DNA of 64,000 nt from Azorinus chamasolen (GCA_963576725.1 OY755242.1:62190324-62254323); one strand, 5' to 3'; counted from the first letter of the stretch, positions 31,760 through 42,145 are shown. Made by a program: numbers and translations. Notes: generated by a model not told the origin, from the sequence alone.

Positions 31760-32045
31760 TCGACAGTTACGAAAAATATAGTCAATTCTTGTATAAGAAT
31801 TATGAAATAAGAACGTGTATTAAAAGCAGGGAAGAATACAGTGTATTGAATTTATGAAGTAATAATGTGTATTAAAATATGAAATAAGAACGTGAATTTA
31901 AAGCATGGAAGAAGACAGTATATAGAAAGTATGAAATACGAATAAGTTTTTTAAAAACATGAAATAAGAATGTGTATTAAAAGTATGAAATACTACGAAT
32001 GTGTATTAAATGTATGCTATAAGAATGTGTATTAAAAGTATTAAA
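31760..32045. repeat. About 29-bp degenerate repeats
   Basis: AAGTATGAAATAAGAATGTG followed by TATTAAAA, about eight imperfect copies. Confidence 0.7.
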
Positions 32046-32149
32046 TAGGGACATTTAGTGCCATGACAAACCGTAGATGATCCGACCTGTAGTATGCAGT
32101 ACAACCCATGTAAACCCGAATTCTAGTGTGCTGAGACGAATTGATTTAG

Positions 32150-32541
32150 ATACTATCAGCCATGTAGCTGCTTAATGCAGGGTGAAAGTCAATCAGAAAG
32201 CTCCCAGAGCCAAACAGCCTGGACACAGATGGGATGCCGAGTAACCCTGCGTCTCATCTGGATCCATGATGCTTGTCAATGTGAGTCAGGTCGCGAATAT
32301 CGCGGGACAAAGGACATTTAACCCTTTCCTCCATAAATACGCATTTGTACGCCTATGTAATAGACCACTTCTTGAAACCATTGTGATAAATAGAGCATTT
32401 GCTCCATAGGAGCAAATGCTCTATTTATCACAATGGTTTATATGCTACAACATTATAATATTTTCCTTTTCTCTAGTAAATGCTCCTTTTTGGTAGATTC
32501 ATTCAAAGAGATTGTGTCTAAAATAGCCAATGGAGGAAAGG
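32150..32541. mobile_element. Half F and half D hairpins, then MITE family B
   Basis: 32160-32210 is the left half of a family F hairpin (GCTTAATGCAGGGTGAAAGT), joined to the family D hairpin CCAAACAGCCTGGACACAGA ... CTGGATCCATGATG. 32318-32541 is a good family B copy (TTAACCCTTTCCTCCATAAA; palindrome TTTGCTCCATAGGAGCAAA; end CCAATGGAGGAAAGG) ending 87 bp before the exon 2 start of gene 2. Confidence 0.7.
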
Positions 32542-32627
32542 AAGTGTGTAAATAAACAGGTCGGGTATGATAAAATGATTGTAATTTTTATAACGATAAT
32601 TTACAGACTATTTCGATTTCATTTCAG

Positions 32628-33684
32628 ATGCTCTGTCTACGACATACCTACAATTACTGTTGTACAGAGACAAGGCAAATGGGTCACCTGTGACAATCGT
32701 CGACTATGGGTGTTCCGTCATCTTGAAAGACTTGGAAAATGTGAAGAAATTACAGTGCATGTTTCGTCATACATACCGGTGGCCAAGTTAACATCGTGCA
32801 ATGGCGGACAGGACATATACGTAAGAAGAAATGCTGGAGGAAGGTGGCGTAACAAACCATCAAAACGCCAAGAACCAATAAGGAAGTTAACTCCAGATAG
32901 GAAGATATACGATGCAAATGTACCAGTACATAGGTCAAACACCCCGTCCAGGCCATTAAGCAACATATCCAACTCCTCTCTGAATCGAGACTTTGGATTT
33001 AGAAGAGAAGCTTCTCTCAATAAAGATGCACATGTCGGTTTCACACCTGGTGTACGTCATACCGTCAAAACCAAGGAGGTTTATTCGCCTTTTGGATATA
33101 CGGTTAACCACAGCTCCAGTACAAAAAGTCCTGCCGAAAGCTTTACACAGAGACCAGATATTCAAAGCGGACACAATTACAAGACACATTTAAACACCCT
33201 TCCATCTACACCCACTTCTCCTACACATGTAGCACAACCCTTCTACCATGGATCGAACATGGGAACTTCTCCGCGTACCTATTCCGGGACCATGGGCAAT
33301 CTTTACGGAGCGGCGCAACACGCATCTGTGGAAAAACACACCACTGCTCCACAGATACTCAAAGAACATTTCAAACAGTCTTCAAATCAAAACTCTCATT
33401 CACCCACGACGTCAAATTCCACTTACAACGACATAAACGTTTCTCGGAACACAAGTACAAAGAAGACTGTGAATGACGATTTTAACCTACAGCCGACCCT
33501 AACATCCACAACGAGACCAGCCAGACCAGAACAAGCTAGCGGAGGGAGTCGTGCGTCTGAAAGGCATGAGCATATATCGATTGAAATTGAACAACCGACA
33601 CGGAATTCCCTTGGGGTTGTGCCTTCTCAAGGACATAATGTACCCGATGAACATAAACACAATCCTTGTTGCATAATTCTTTAG
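32628..33684 (+). CDS. Gene 2, exon 2: DNRRLWVF core, long disordered tail, CaaX end
   Basis: Terminal exon of a 392-residue protein (join 29346-29467 with this exon). The acceptor is TTTCATTTCAG, and the first base completes the Arg codon. The 33 codons open upstream (from 32530) are intronic. Core: CSVYDIPTITVV (residues 42-53), GKWVTCDNRRLWVFRHLERL (57-76), then GKCEEITV, IPVAKLTSCNGGQDIYVRR and GGRW. Residues of about 125-385 are rich in Ser, Thr, Asn, His and Pro with no repeat or domain I recognise and are probably disordered. The last residues are CCIIL then TAG: CIIL is a geranylgeranylation-type CaaX box with a second adjacent Cys. The core may be a ParB/sulfiredoxin-like fold (inference). 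Gene 1 is a short version of the same layout. Confidence 0.87.
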
Positions 33685-33729
33685 TTACTTTAGCGCCAAA
33701 TAATTTCCGTTGCAAAACTTGTAGTCTGC

Positions 33730-33965
33730 ATTAACCCATTCCCTCATATTGACGACTTTTGACGACTCTGTAGAAGTCACTTTGTGAAACCATTGTGATA
33801 AATACAATGTAGAGCATTTGCTCCTATAAGAGCAAATGCGCTATTTATCACAATAGTGTCAAACTACACAATTCTAAAAGTTTCCTTTTCTGTAGTTAAT
33901 GCTCCTTTTCGGCAGATTTATTCAAAGAGGATGTATCTAAAAACAGCCTGTGAGGTAATGGGTTA
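33730..33965. mobile_element. MITE family B just beyond gene 2
   Basis: TTAACCCATTCCCTCATATT ... GAGGTAATGGGTTAA. The palindrome GAGCATTTGCTCCTATAAGA/GCAAATGCGCTATTTATC is near intact. It starts about 50 bp after the stop and may fall in the 3' untranslated region. No AATAAA precedes it. Confidence 0.8.
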
Positions 33966-34294
33966 ACCCTTTCAATCGGGCACGCGCAATCACTGTTCAT
34001 TGCAACCAGTGTAGTGGCAGATCAGAGGGCACCTAGGAGAGGGAACTCTTTGTTCAGAGTATGCACTGATTGTCGTTCAGAATCCTCTAGCAAGTTAACC
34101 CTTTAGGCGCCAAATTTCCAATTGTTGTCTGCAATCCAAGTTTGTTAAATCATTTAGTAAAATAGATAAAATAAAGCACAGATATAGAAATAGAGATTGA
34201 GACAAATAGCGAAGTCCCTGATCAGACGCCGCCTTGAAAAGGGACTGCATTATTTGTCGTGGTACATTTATGCGACATTGGCGGTGAAAGGGTT
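33962..34294. mobile_element. Two TTAA-type MITEs, second is family L
   Basis: 33962-34099: TTAACCCTTTCAATCGGGCA ... AGCAAGTTAA with a loose hairpin around GATCAGAGGGCACC. 34096-34294: TTAACCCTTTAGGCGCCAAA ... TGGCGGTGAAAGGGTTAA with AGTCCCTGATCAGACGCCGC/AAAAGGGACTGC. Each shares its TTAA with its neighbour, so three elements are joined end to end at TTAA sites. Confidence 0.65.
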
Positions 34295-34429
34295 AAAGCC
34301 AGTGGACTCTTTAGTAAACACTGAAAGACTATTTCTCTCTGGTAAATCAGGATTGAAAAGGTTATTTTTTATATATTAATAGGTTTCTGTGCGAACTTTA
34401 ATATCTTCACAACAAATAAGTAGTGTGTC

Positions 34430-34776
34430 AAATAGTATGGAACCTGGTCGGACGCCGAGTTACCCGTAGTCTCATCTGGATCCAAACTGTTTTCAAGGAT
34501 ACTAATGGATTTCTCCAGTGCAGAAAGTTGTATTTAGTACATTCCGGTGACTGTGGAAAGACTTAACCCATTCTCTCATGGGCTATTTTTAGACACAGTC
34601 TCTTTGAATAAATCTACCGAAAAGGAGCGTTTACTAGAGAAAAGGAAAATGTCAGAATTGTGTAGTTTTAAAACCAATGTGATATAGTATTTGCTTCTAT
34701 TGAGCAAATACTATATTTATCGCAATAGTTTCAAAAAGGGACCTTTTTCACAGGCGTCAATACGAAGGAATGGGTT
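34430..34776. mobile_element. Family D relic and MITE family B
   Basis: 34430-34500: TATGGAACCTGGTCGGACGC/CGAGTTACCCGTAGTCTCAT, a decayed D hairpin. 34564-34776: family B, TTAACCCATTCTCTCATGGG ... GAAGGAATGGGTTAA, with palindrome AGTATTTGCTTCTATTGAGC/AAATACT. Confidence 0.65.
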
Positions 34777-35190
34777 AATACAGACTTTAAGAACTGCTTT
34801 TTGTTTTGATTTCCAAGTCTGAACTGTTCTGTTATTACGCCAGGCTTGATGCTATACATGTACATGTATACCGGTACTATACCAAGACAGTGTCGCATGC
34901 CTACATCTAGTGTGTATTTAATGACGTTTTGTTTGTTGCGCCTTGTTAATCATAAATTAATGATTGTAATAATAAAGACCTCTTGGTAAAATGTATTTAC
35001 ATATACTCTAAAAACAAAACTTCCTTTCAGAACTATATGTTTGAGTGCATTATTTAGAGTTTCCATGCCATTTTTTCCTAATTGAGTCTGCTTCTTCCAG
35101 TGAAATGTTAGGGGTTTAAGACAATAAGATTGACCCGGGTTGAATATGACGAGACAACCATTACCTTCAGCTTTCAAAGTTTTTAAAACT

Positions 35191-35398
35191 ACAGTAGAAC
35201 CCCTCTAATGCGACCACTTAATGAATAAACATGGATGTCTTTATATAGCAGGTGGTTGCTTAATGTAGGGCATAAGTAATACAGAAAGCTCCTAGAAGAG
35301 CTTTCTGCGTTACCTTTGTCCTGTATTTAGCTACCACCTGCATTTAGCACCCATAATTATACCTATTTTAGGTGGTCACATTAGAGTGGTTTTACTGT
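35191..35398. mobile_element. MITE family H
   Basis: TACAGTAGAACCCCTCTAAT ... TTAGAGTGGTTTTACTGTA. The hairpin GTAATACAGAAAGCTCCTAG/AAGAGCTTTCTGCGTTAC is surrounded by GCAGGTGGTTGCTTAATG and its inverse. Confidence 0.8.
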
Positions 35399-35399
35399 A

Positions 35400-36317
35400 C
35401 ATACAATGCGCTGCTCATACTACGCATGGAAAACGAAAGTGCCACCACCGAGGAGATCATCTGAGGCAGTTGCAATGTCGTCCGTGTTGCTTATGGCGGT
35501 AACAAATATCGGTAGTTAATTCAACTCTCGAATAGTGCGGGGATAAAAAAAGCGATAGGCTGTGAATTCAGTGCCAAACTGTCCTTCTATCCTTCTATTT
35601 CGTCTGGTTGTTGGTCCACTGGCTGTAAGGATGTCTGAAGGATTGACTTCAACGGCAGTAGCTTAGCTGAATCCCAAAGTAATGTACACGTCACGGTTGT
35701 AAGGGTCCGGGAGCATGATTTCCCGGGAATTTTTATAATTGTATTGTTTTTAAACCATTGTAATAAGTAGAGCATTTGCTACTATAGGAAAATGTGACCT
35801 TTACAGGGGAATCAAAGGGCGTCTATATGACGGAATGGGTTAAAGCTTATAGGACAAGATGGTACGTTTATCAAAGTCTACCTCACTTAGGCTAGCCTCC
35901 GATTTTTGTTCCATTTTGGCCATTATAATATTTTCGCCTTTCAGATTGGTATTGTGCGTGTGCGTGAGTGTGTATCGCTAGCTACGCCCCCGAACAGTAT
36001 GCTTGGTATTGACTTGGTATATAAGCTTATATGCCTGTCTTCTGTGTGCCAGGTGGTCCTTCCAAGGTATTCTATCCTGGCAGTGACACAGCCAGGTGTC
36101 CTATCTCTGTAGCCATTACCAAAGAACCTACCACATCTTCGTCAGATTGTTAAGACTGAAAAAAGTCGCTTGTCTACTTTGGACAGCCCCAGCCAAAACG
36201 TGTAAAACAATAAAGCCCCTCTAATAAAACTACCATTCGACAGAAGTGTAATACAATAAAGTCCCTCAGATCTATACGATCACTGAAAAGAACTGTAAAT
36301 ACGGTAAAGCCCATTGA
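35400..36317. other. Interval with a decayed family B copy only
   Basis: A family B remnant at about 35748-35840 (TTTAAACCATTGTAATAAGT, GAGCATTTGCTACTATAGG, AATGGGTTAA). Otherwise no gene. 36200-36300 has loose repeats of CAATAAAGTCCCTC type. Confidence 0.45.
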
Positions 36318-36487
36318 ACACATTTCCTCCTAGTGACGCACTTAAAGTCATATTTTGAAACCATTGTAATAAATAGAGCATTTGCTCCACAATTCCAAAA
36401 TTCTCCTTTTCTGTAAATAATGCTCCTTTTCGGTAGATTTATTCAAAGAGTTTGGGTCTAAAATTAGACTAGGAGAGAATGAGTTAA
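36318..36487. mobile_element. MITE family B with half hairpin
   Basis: CCTCCTAGTGACGCAC, AATAGAGCATTTGCTCCACA, then CTCCTTTTCGGTAGATTTAT and GAGAATGAGTTAA. The right arm of the palindrome is deleted. Confidence 0.7.
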
Positions 36488-36689
36488 TAAGACCACTCGT
36501 AATAAGTGTAATTCAATAACAAGTATAATACAATATCTTCTCTTCAATAAGACCACTCTAAAGAAGTCTAATTATAGACATTATTTATACAGATAGTAAC
36601 GTTCACCTGCTTGTACAGGCTCCTTTTTGAAACAAATACTTGGTCGCTTTTAAGAGATTTTACTGAAGTGGGTCTGCACAGTCGCTCAC

Positions 36690-37240
36690 AAATTGTTACT
36701 GCAATTGGTTTGTAGTCTTCAGTCAATGAAATGTGAACGGTCTATGGTCTTTAATCAATATAACCATAGATCTTTCTTCTTTAAATTGATGTCACTTCTG
36801 TATTTATTGCATTTTCTTGAATATCAGGGCTTAGTTGTATTAATTTACTGTTTTACCTTTGTTAATAACTTTATTCCTTAATATACTCTTATGAATTATT
36901 CTGATACTCTGCTGTGTTCATCAGTAAGCATGGTCATCGACATTCTATAACCGACATATTTTGAACTTTGTTAATATGGATATTTCTGTGATACTTATAT
37001 TTTAAGACAATACCTGTGATAGTTATTTATAATGATACAGTGACTCTCTGTGTCTTGCCACTAGAAGTAAGGACCACAATGGAAATAAGGAAAATATTTT
37101 CCTTTTTTGTGTGTAATCTTTGGTTTCTAGTGCGTATTACATGGCTTTTTATATGTTGTCTTAGTTATGTTTTGCCATGTTGTGTACGATTTTTACCGAA
37201 ATAAATCTATCTATCTATCTATCTATCATCATCATCGTTT
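36690..37240 (+). other. Possible 3' end of a non-LTR retroelement with (ATCT)n tail
   Basis: T-rich sequence ending GTACGATTTTTACCGAAATA then AATCTATCTATCTATCTATC. An AATAAA-like end running straight into a short tetranucleotide array is a common signature of some LINE 3' ends. No reverse transcriptase reading is visible in the preceding 500 bp, so this is weak. Confidence 0.3.
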
Positions 37241-37309
37241 ATTATTTAACATTTACTCCACACAGTTCGCAATTACTGAGGAACAGGCAAAATGTGGGTG
37301 GTCAATTAC

Positions 37310-37760
37310 TAAAATCGTCATTTCTCTACTAAACCCTATGCTGTGACCACACTTTAGAATCGTCTCGAAGAGACGATTCTAAAGTGTGGTCACTGCATAG
37401 GGTTTCTCGAAGAGACGATTCTAAAGTGTGGTCACAGCATAGGGTTTCTCGAATAGACGATTCTAAAGTGTGGTCACAGCATAGGGTTTCTCGAAGAGAC
37501 GTTTCTAAAGTGTGGTCACAGCATAGGGTTTCACGAAGAGACGATTCTAAAGAGTGGTCACAATATAGGGTTTAGTGAAGAGACGATTCTAAAGTGTGGT
37601 CACAGCATAGGGTTTCTCGAAGAGACGATTCTAAAGTGTGGTCACAGCATAGGGTTTCTCGAAGAGACGATTCTAAAGTGTGGTCACAGCATAGGGTTTC
37701 ACGAAGAGACGATTCTAAAGAGTGGTCACAATATAGGGTTTAGTGGAGATATTATGGCAT
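37310..37760. repeat. Family I apex amplified into a 43-bp array
   Basis: The left arm reads TTTCTCTACTAAACCCTATG ... CACACTTTAGAATCGTCTCG. On the right, the inverse arm GAAGAGACGATTCTAAAGTG plus TGGTCACAGCATAGGGTTTC is repeated nine times in the same orientation, about 42-43 bp apart (37368 to 37740). The last unit leads into the normal flank AGTGGAGATATTATGG. Only one arm is amplified, so the locus could form a hairpin in several registers. The Arg/Ser-rich ORF across it is a shadow. Confidence 0.9.
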
Positions 37761-38124
37761 TATTCTTGAAAGTTGTTTTTTCAGGACCTCTGAATTAGTT
37801 CGACACTTTACTAAGTCGTGATAATGTATGATAATTGCTTTGTACAAATATTGGCAATATACATTGTCTCACAGACATGTCTCTTAAGGGGTACAGGCAA
37901 ACAGTGAATACCCATATCAGATAGTGAGCAGGACTTGTATTGTTTTGTTCAAACGTCGCTTGCACATACATCTTGCAAAAAAAATCCTCTTCAAATGAAC
38001 GCCAGACTGGTTCATTATACTTATTTAGCAAGGGCACTTAGACGGGTTAATAAGAGCGCCAGATTTGTATCCGCGATACAATACGATTCATGAATACTCG
38101 TGCAGAGCAACAGATAGAAATGCA

Positions 38125-38545
38125 TATTCAAAAACTAGAATCGTCATTTCTCCACCAACCCCTAAGTTATGATCACTCTTTTGAATCGTCTCTTCGAAAA
38201 TCGTCTTTCTTCGAGACGACTCTAAAGAGTGGTCATAACATAGGGGTTGGTGAAGCTATAAAGGAGTCATTCTTGACAATGTTTTAACCCATTCCTCCAT
38301 AGGCTAATTTTAGACACAACCTCTTTGAATTAATCTACATGTACCAAAAAGGTTCATTTACTAGGGGAAAGGAACATTTTAGAAGTGTGTAATATTGAAA
38401 CCACTGTGATAAATAGAGCATTTGCTCCTAAGGAGCAAATCCTCTATTTATCACAATGGTGTCAAAAAGTGACTTTTACAGAGGCGTAGAAAGGCGTATT
38501 TATGGGGGAAAGGGTAAAAATTACGTATCTTATCTGGACCTCTAG
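38125..38545. mobile_element. Family I element with family B nested at TTAA
   Basis: Family I runs 38125-38283 (ATTTCTCCACCAACCCCTAA ... GGGGTTGGTGAAGCTATAAA, then TTCTTGACAATG) and resumes at 38518 (AAATTACGTATCTTATCTGG). The family B copy 38284-38517 (TTAACCCATTCCTCC ... GGGGGAAAGGGTA) occupies the TTAA that is empty in the family I copy at about 13050. Its palindrome reads GCATTTGCTCCTAAGGAGCA. Confidence 0.85.
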
Positions 38546-38639
38546 TCATTGAAAAAAAATAATTGGGCGATGTTTTACAAAGTGATATATATACACACAG
38601 GTAGTTTGACCATGGTGGAAACTATACGTATATCATTAT

Positions 38640-38967
38640 ATTAGCAAACAATGCAGATCCTGGTCAGGCAGTTAGTACAGGAGTACCCTGGTCTGGCTCT
38701 TCTTTGTTTGCAGATTATTTAACCCTTTCCTTCATATAAACGTGTTTTCACGCATTCGCAAACACAGTAGACTCAGATCAGACGGCTCCTATAGGAGCCG
38801 TCTGATCAGGGTCTGCTCTGTTTGCTAATGGAATTTTTATAGATCTGTTTTTTAGTTTCTATAATCGCTACAATGTTCCACCTTCTATATTTCATTATAA
38901 TTATTTTGTCCACGGATATTCAATAAGTAATGAACTTTGAATTCAATATAAAACAGGAAACGGGTTA
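38640..38967. mobile_element. Family A relic and a full A2 MITE
   Basis: 38640-38718: TTAGCAAACAATGCAGATCC ... TTCTTTGTTTGCAGATT, decayed. 38719-38967: TTAACCCTTTCCTTCATATA ... CAGGAAACGGGTTAA. The hairpin at 38757-38825 has the perfect apex ACGGCTCCTATAGGAGCCGT. One of the best A copies. Confidence 0.8.
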
Positions 38968-39063
38968 AGAGACGTAAACTTATGCGGAGCCGTTAAAATA
39001 ATTTAAGACCGTTAAAAACCTCATATACCGTCGCAAATTTCAAATTACAGTAGGATTAACCCT

Positions 39064-39749
39064 ATTCTAACGCAATCTTAACACGAAAAATGCCATATTG
39101 TTGTTATATCCTATGCGCGCAGGTGATTGAATGAGTGATGAGGCGAGAAGTAGTGCCCAGTTTCTCTCAGATTTCTTAAAATAACTGGATTTTTTTTCAC
39201 CCTGGTTTACACAAAGTGAAAACACCGGGCCAGTTGTAAGTTCACTATTACATTTGTCATGAATCATTATGCGACAGCTATTTTACATTTCAATACACTT
39301 TCAATACACATGTCAGGAAAAGTAGGCTAACGTTATCTTAGTCTTTGGCGCCGTACGCAAAAACGTCGTCTGTTACAATGACGTCACGTTATAACGTTAT
39401 GTTTGAATAGTATGATAAATAAGGTTGAATCCGAATCACAACGCTTTGAGTATATCAATAATTCTCCACATGACATATAAAAGACCGGTCAAGTCGTGAC
39501 AAAGAATGGAAATTAATAACTTTCAAAATACCGGACTGAACTTGAATATATGTCAGTGTATGCATACGAATTTATCAGTAGATCTAAGTGTTAGATAAAC
39601 AAAGCGCATTAATATATTTACAGGCTAATGCTGTTATTCGGCCGTTTTCGATTGGTTGAATTTGCGACATATAAAACACTTTTTATATGCCGCAAATTTG
39701 GTCACATGAGCCAATCAGATTGCAGAAAATTGACAGATTGCGTTAGAAT
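39064..39749. mobile_element. Candidate element bounded by a 15-bp perfect inverted repeat
   Basis: ATTCTAACGCAATCT at 39064-39078 and its exact reverse complement at 39735-39749, 686 bp overall. The right part holds a loose palindrome (GACATATAAAACACTTTTTA). Flanking duplications are not obvious. No protein. Confidence 0.4.
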
Positions 39750-39843
39750 GATATTTTGTTTTATTTGTTTCCTTTTTTATTTTTAGAATCCAGTTCATTA
39801 TATTTACTGATGCACAAACAACACATCAGTATTGGGACTGTAG

Positions 39844-40155
39844 ACATGTATACCAGGGTCCGAGGTTATAAAACATCTGGGTCAAAGGTTATAAAACCTC
39901 TGAGGTTGAGTCTGAGATCATTCTCAAGCATCTGATTGGTCAGATTCTGAGCAAGAGCAAGCTCAGAATCTGACCAATCAGATGCTTAAGAATAATCTAG
40001 AAAAATGTTTTATATCCTCGGGGCCGTAGTGAGTCTAGATTCCTTCTCCAATATCTATTGGGCCAGACTGTGAGAAAAATCAACATTTGTGCCAACCAGA
40101 TGCTTGTGACTGGTTTCAGAATCAAGCAAGAGGTTTTATAACCTCGGGCTAGAAT
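39844..40155. mobile_element. Palindromic MITE (AGGTTATAAAACCTC ends)
   Basis: A perfect 25-bp stem at 39928-39952 and 39961-39985 (GCATCTGATTGGTCAG... and inverse) with an 8-base loop. Outer arms are GAGGTTATAAAAC (39859-39900) and GTTTTATAACCTCGG (40132-40147), also inverted. It lies about 250 bp beyond the stop of gene 3. Confidence 0.7.
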
Positions 40156-40404
40156 GTCAAAATCTATAATTTGTGAATTATAGTGACGGCATACATTCTG
40201 CCTATGGGTATACCAGTTTCAAAATGTTGTGTCATATTGTATGCCAAATATTATTGTATATTGAATAAAACATGGGATGCATAGATTCACACAGATAGAC
40301 ACTCTGTCACAACAGACTAAGACACATTTACAATCGTCTAACAGTCGTTTTATGCAATTGCATTTCAGACACAAATAAACAATTAAGAAAGGAACATGTC
40401 AGCG

Positions 40405-40879
40405 TTAAGAGTGCCAGAACTTACTTAATAGCAACACAGAGACAATTAAAATAATGACAATCACAACACCCACAATGCGCCAATCTGAATCAACAGACCT
40501 TTCCGTGACAGTGGATGAAACAGGAGAATGATTCTGACGGACATAGCCACACTGGTGTTCATTCATTTGAGGAGAATGCCCCATGAGATCGTATCCAAAC
40601 TGACGGCTATGGATCTGAGAAGACTGGCCCAGGACGTATCCAAATTGACGTCTATACCACTCCCCATCCGGACCAAAGCCTCGAACTCTTATGGTTTCGC
40701 CACCCCCGACGCGAGTCAATTTGTCTGGAAATATGTGTGACCTCACCAAGACCGGAATAGCGTTACATTTTCCTAGATTCGCAAGAGTTTTGAACACCCA
40801 GAGTCTCCGGTTGTCGGTTGTCACCCAGTGTTCATCGTAGTTGACCACAGATATGGTTGGAATGTCGTAAATGGAGCAC
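40405..40879 (-). CDS. Gene 3, exon 2: DNRRLWVF core with tail anchor
   Basis: A minus-strand terminal exon encoding 157 residues after the split Arg codon. The acceptor is CTTTTCAG at 40880-40887. CSIYDIPTISVV is followed by HWVTTDNRRLWVFKTLANLG, KCNAIPVLVRS, FPDKLTRVGGGETIRVRG and GEWYRR. Then come three related segments, each with QFGY or QCGY followed about 8 residues later by a Ser/Gln or His/Ser pair. The end is a single hydrophobic helix, WRIVGVVIVIILIVSVLLLS (exon residues 133-152), then KFWHS and TAA. That is the layout of a tail-anchored membrane protein with a short basic lumenal end. Genes 1 and 2 have CaaX boxes at the same place, so the family is tied to membranes by two different means. 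Its exon 1 (44116) is broken by foldback element 2. Confidence 0.82.
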
Positions 40880-40924
40880 CTGAAAAGGAGAACACGTAGA
40901 AAAGACAGTAAAAGCTCTCTAAAC

Positions 40925-41883
40925 TAGAATGTTCGTTGAATGTCTATCTTTGAGACAGGTGGCAGATTACTGCAGGGTGAGTCAAAGACTGTTCGTTGAA
41001 TGTCTATCTGTGAGACAGGTTGCAGATTAATGCAGGGTGAGTCAAAGACTGATCGTTGAATGTCTATCTTTGAGACAGGTGGCAGATTAATGCAGGGTGA
41101 GTCAAAGACTGTTCGTTGAATGTCTATCTTTGAGACAGGTGGCAGATTAATGCAGGGTGAGTCAAAGACTGTTCGTTGAATGTCTATCTGTGAGACAGGT
41201 GGCAGATTAATGCAGGGTGAGTCAAAGACTGTTCGTTGAATGTCTATCTTTGAGACAGGTGGCAGATTAATGCAGGGTGAGTCAAAGACTGTTCGATGAA
41301 TGTCTGTCTTTGAGACAGGTGGCAGATTAATGCAGGGTGAGACAAAGACTCTTCGTTGAATGTCTATCTGTGAGACAGGTGGCAGATTAATGCAGGGTGA
41401 GTCAAAGACTGTTCGTTGAATGTCTATCTGTGAGACAGGTGGCAGATTAATGCAGGGTGAGTCAAAGACTCTTCGTTGAATGTCTATCTGTGAGACAGGT
41501 GGCAGATCAATGCCGGGTGAGTCAAAGACTGTTCGTTGAATGTCTATCTTTGAGACAGGTGGCAGATTAATGCAGGGTGAGTCAAAGACTGTTCGTTGAA
41601 TGTCTATCTGTGAGACAGGTGGCAGATTAATGCCGGGTGAGTCAAAGACTGTTCGTTGAATGTCTATCTGTGAGACAGGTGGCAGATTAATGCAGGGTGA
41701 GTCAAAGACTGTTCGTTGAATGTCTATCTGTGAGACAGGTGGCAGATTAATGCAGGGTGAGTCAAAGACTGTTCGTTGAATGTCTATCTGTGAGACAGAT
41801 GGCAGATTAATGCAGGGTGAGTCAAAGACTGTTTGTTGAATGTCTATCTGTGAGACAGGTGGCAGATTAATGCAGGGTGAGTC
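40925..41883. repeat. 60-bp minisatellite, 16 units, in gene 3 intron
   Basis: Sixteen nearly identical 60-bp units (GTTCGTTGAATGTCTATCTG, TGAGACAGGTGGCAGATTAA, TGCAGGGTGAGTCAAAGACT) with only scattered T/G, A/C differences. GACAGGTGGCAGATTAATGC plus AGGGTGA is the left arm of a family F MITE, and the flanks (CAGTAAAAGCTCTCTAAACT at 40905, GCGCAGAAAGATGACGC at 41884) are the rest of one. The array therefore grew from half a MITE. Confidence 0.95.
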
Positions 41884-41916
41884 GCGCAGAAAGATGACGC
41901 AAGAAGTTCTTCTGTA

Positions 41917-42145
41917 TTAACGCATTCTCTCATATTGACGCTTTTTGGCGACTCTGCAAAAGTCGCCTGTTGAAACAATTGTGATAAATAGAGCATTTGC
42001 TCCTATAGGAGCAAATGCTCTATTTACCACACTTGTTTCAAACTACAAAATTCTAATATTTTCCTTTTTCTATAGTTAAAGCTGCTTTTCGGTAGATTTA
42101 TTCAGAGAGTTTGGGTCTAAAATAGCCATTGAGGTAATTCATTAA
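41917..42145. mobile_element. MITE family B
   Basis: TTAACGCATTCTCTCATATT ... GAGGTAATTCATTAA. Perfect palindrome TAGAGCATTTGCTCCTATAG/GAGCAAATGCTCTA. Confidence 0.8.

Noticed and set aside
32530..32627. Upstream start of gene 2 at 32530, in frame with exon 2
   Set aside because: The first 33 codons follow a MITE and precede a good acceptor. All three paralogues begin their conserved exon at the same split Arg codon, so this is intron.
34950..35177. 75-codon minus ORF before a family H MITE
   Set aside because: No recognised motif, no splice or promoter context, AT-rich. Left as chance.
37384..37575. ORF with repeated RRDDSKVWSQHRVS
   Set aside because: It is produced by the 43-bp family I array, whose unit happens to be close to a multiple of three. 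There is no start context and no conserved end.
37310..37760. CRISPR-like array
   Set aside because: Unit and spacing are constant and there are no unique spacers. It is an amplified palindrome arm in a eukaryotic genome. The same reasoning excludes the 60-bp array at 40925.
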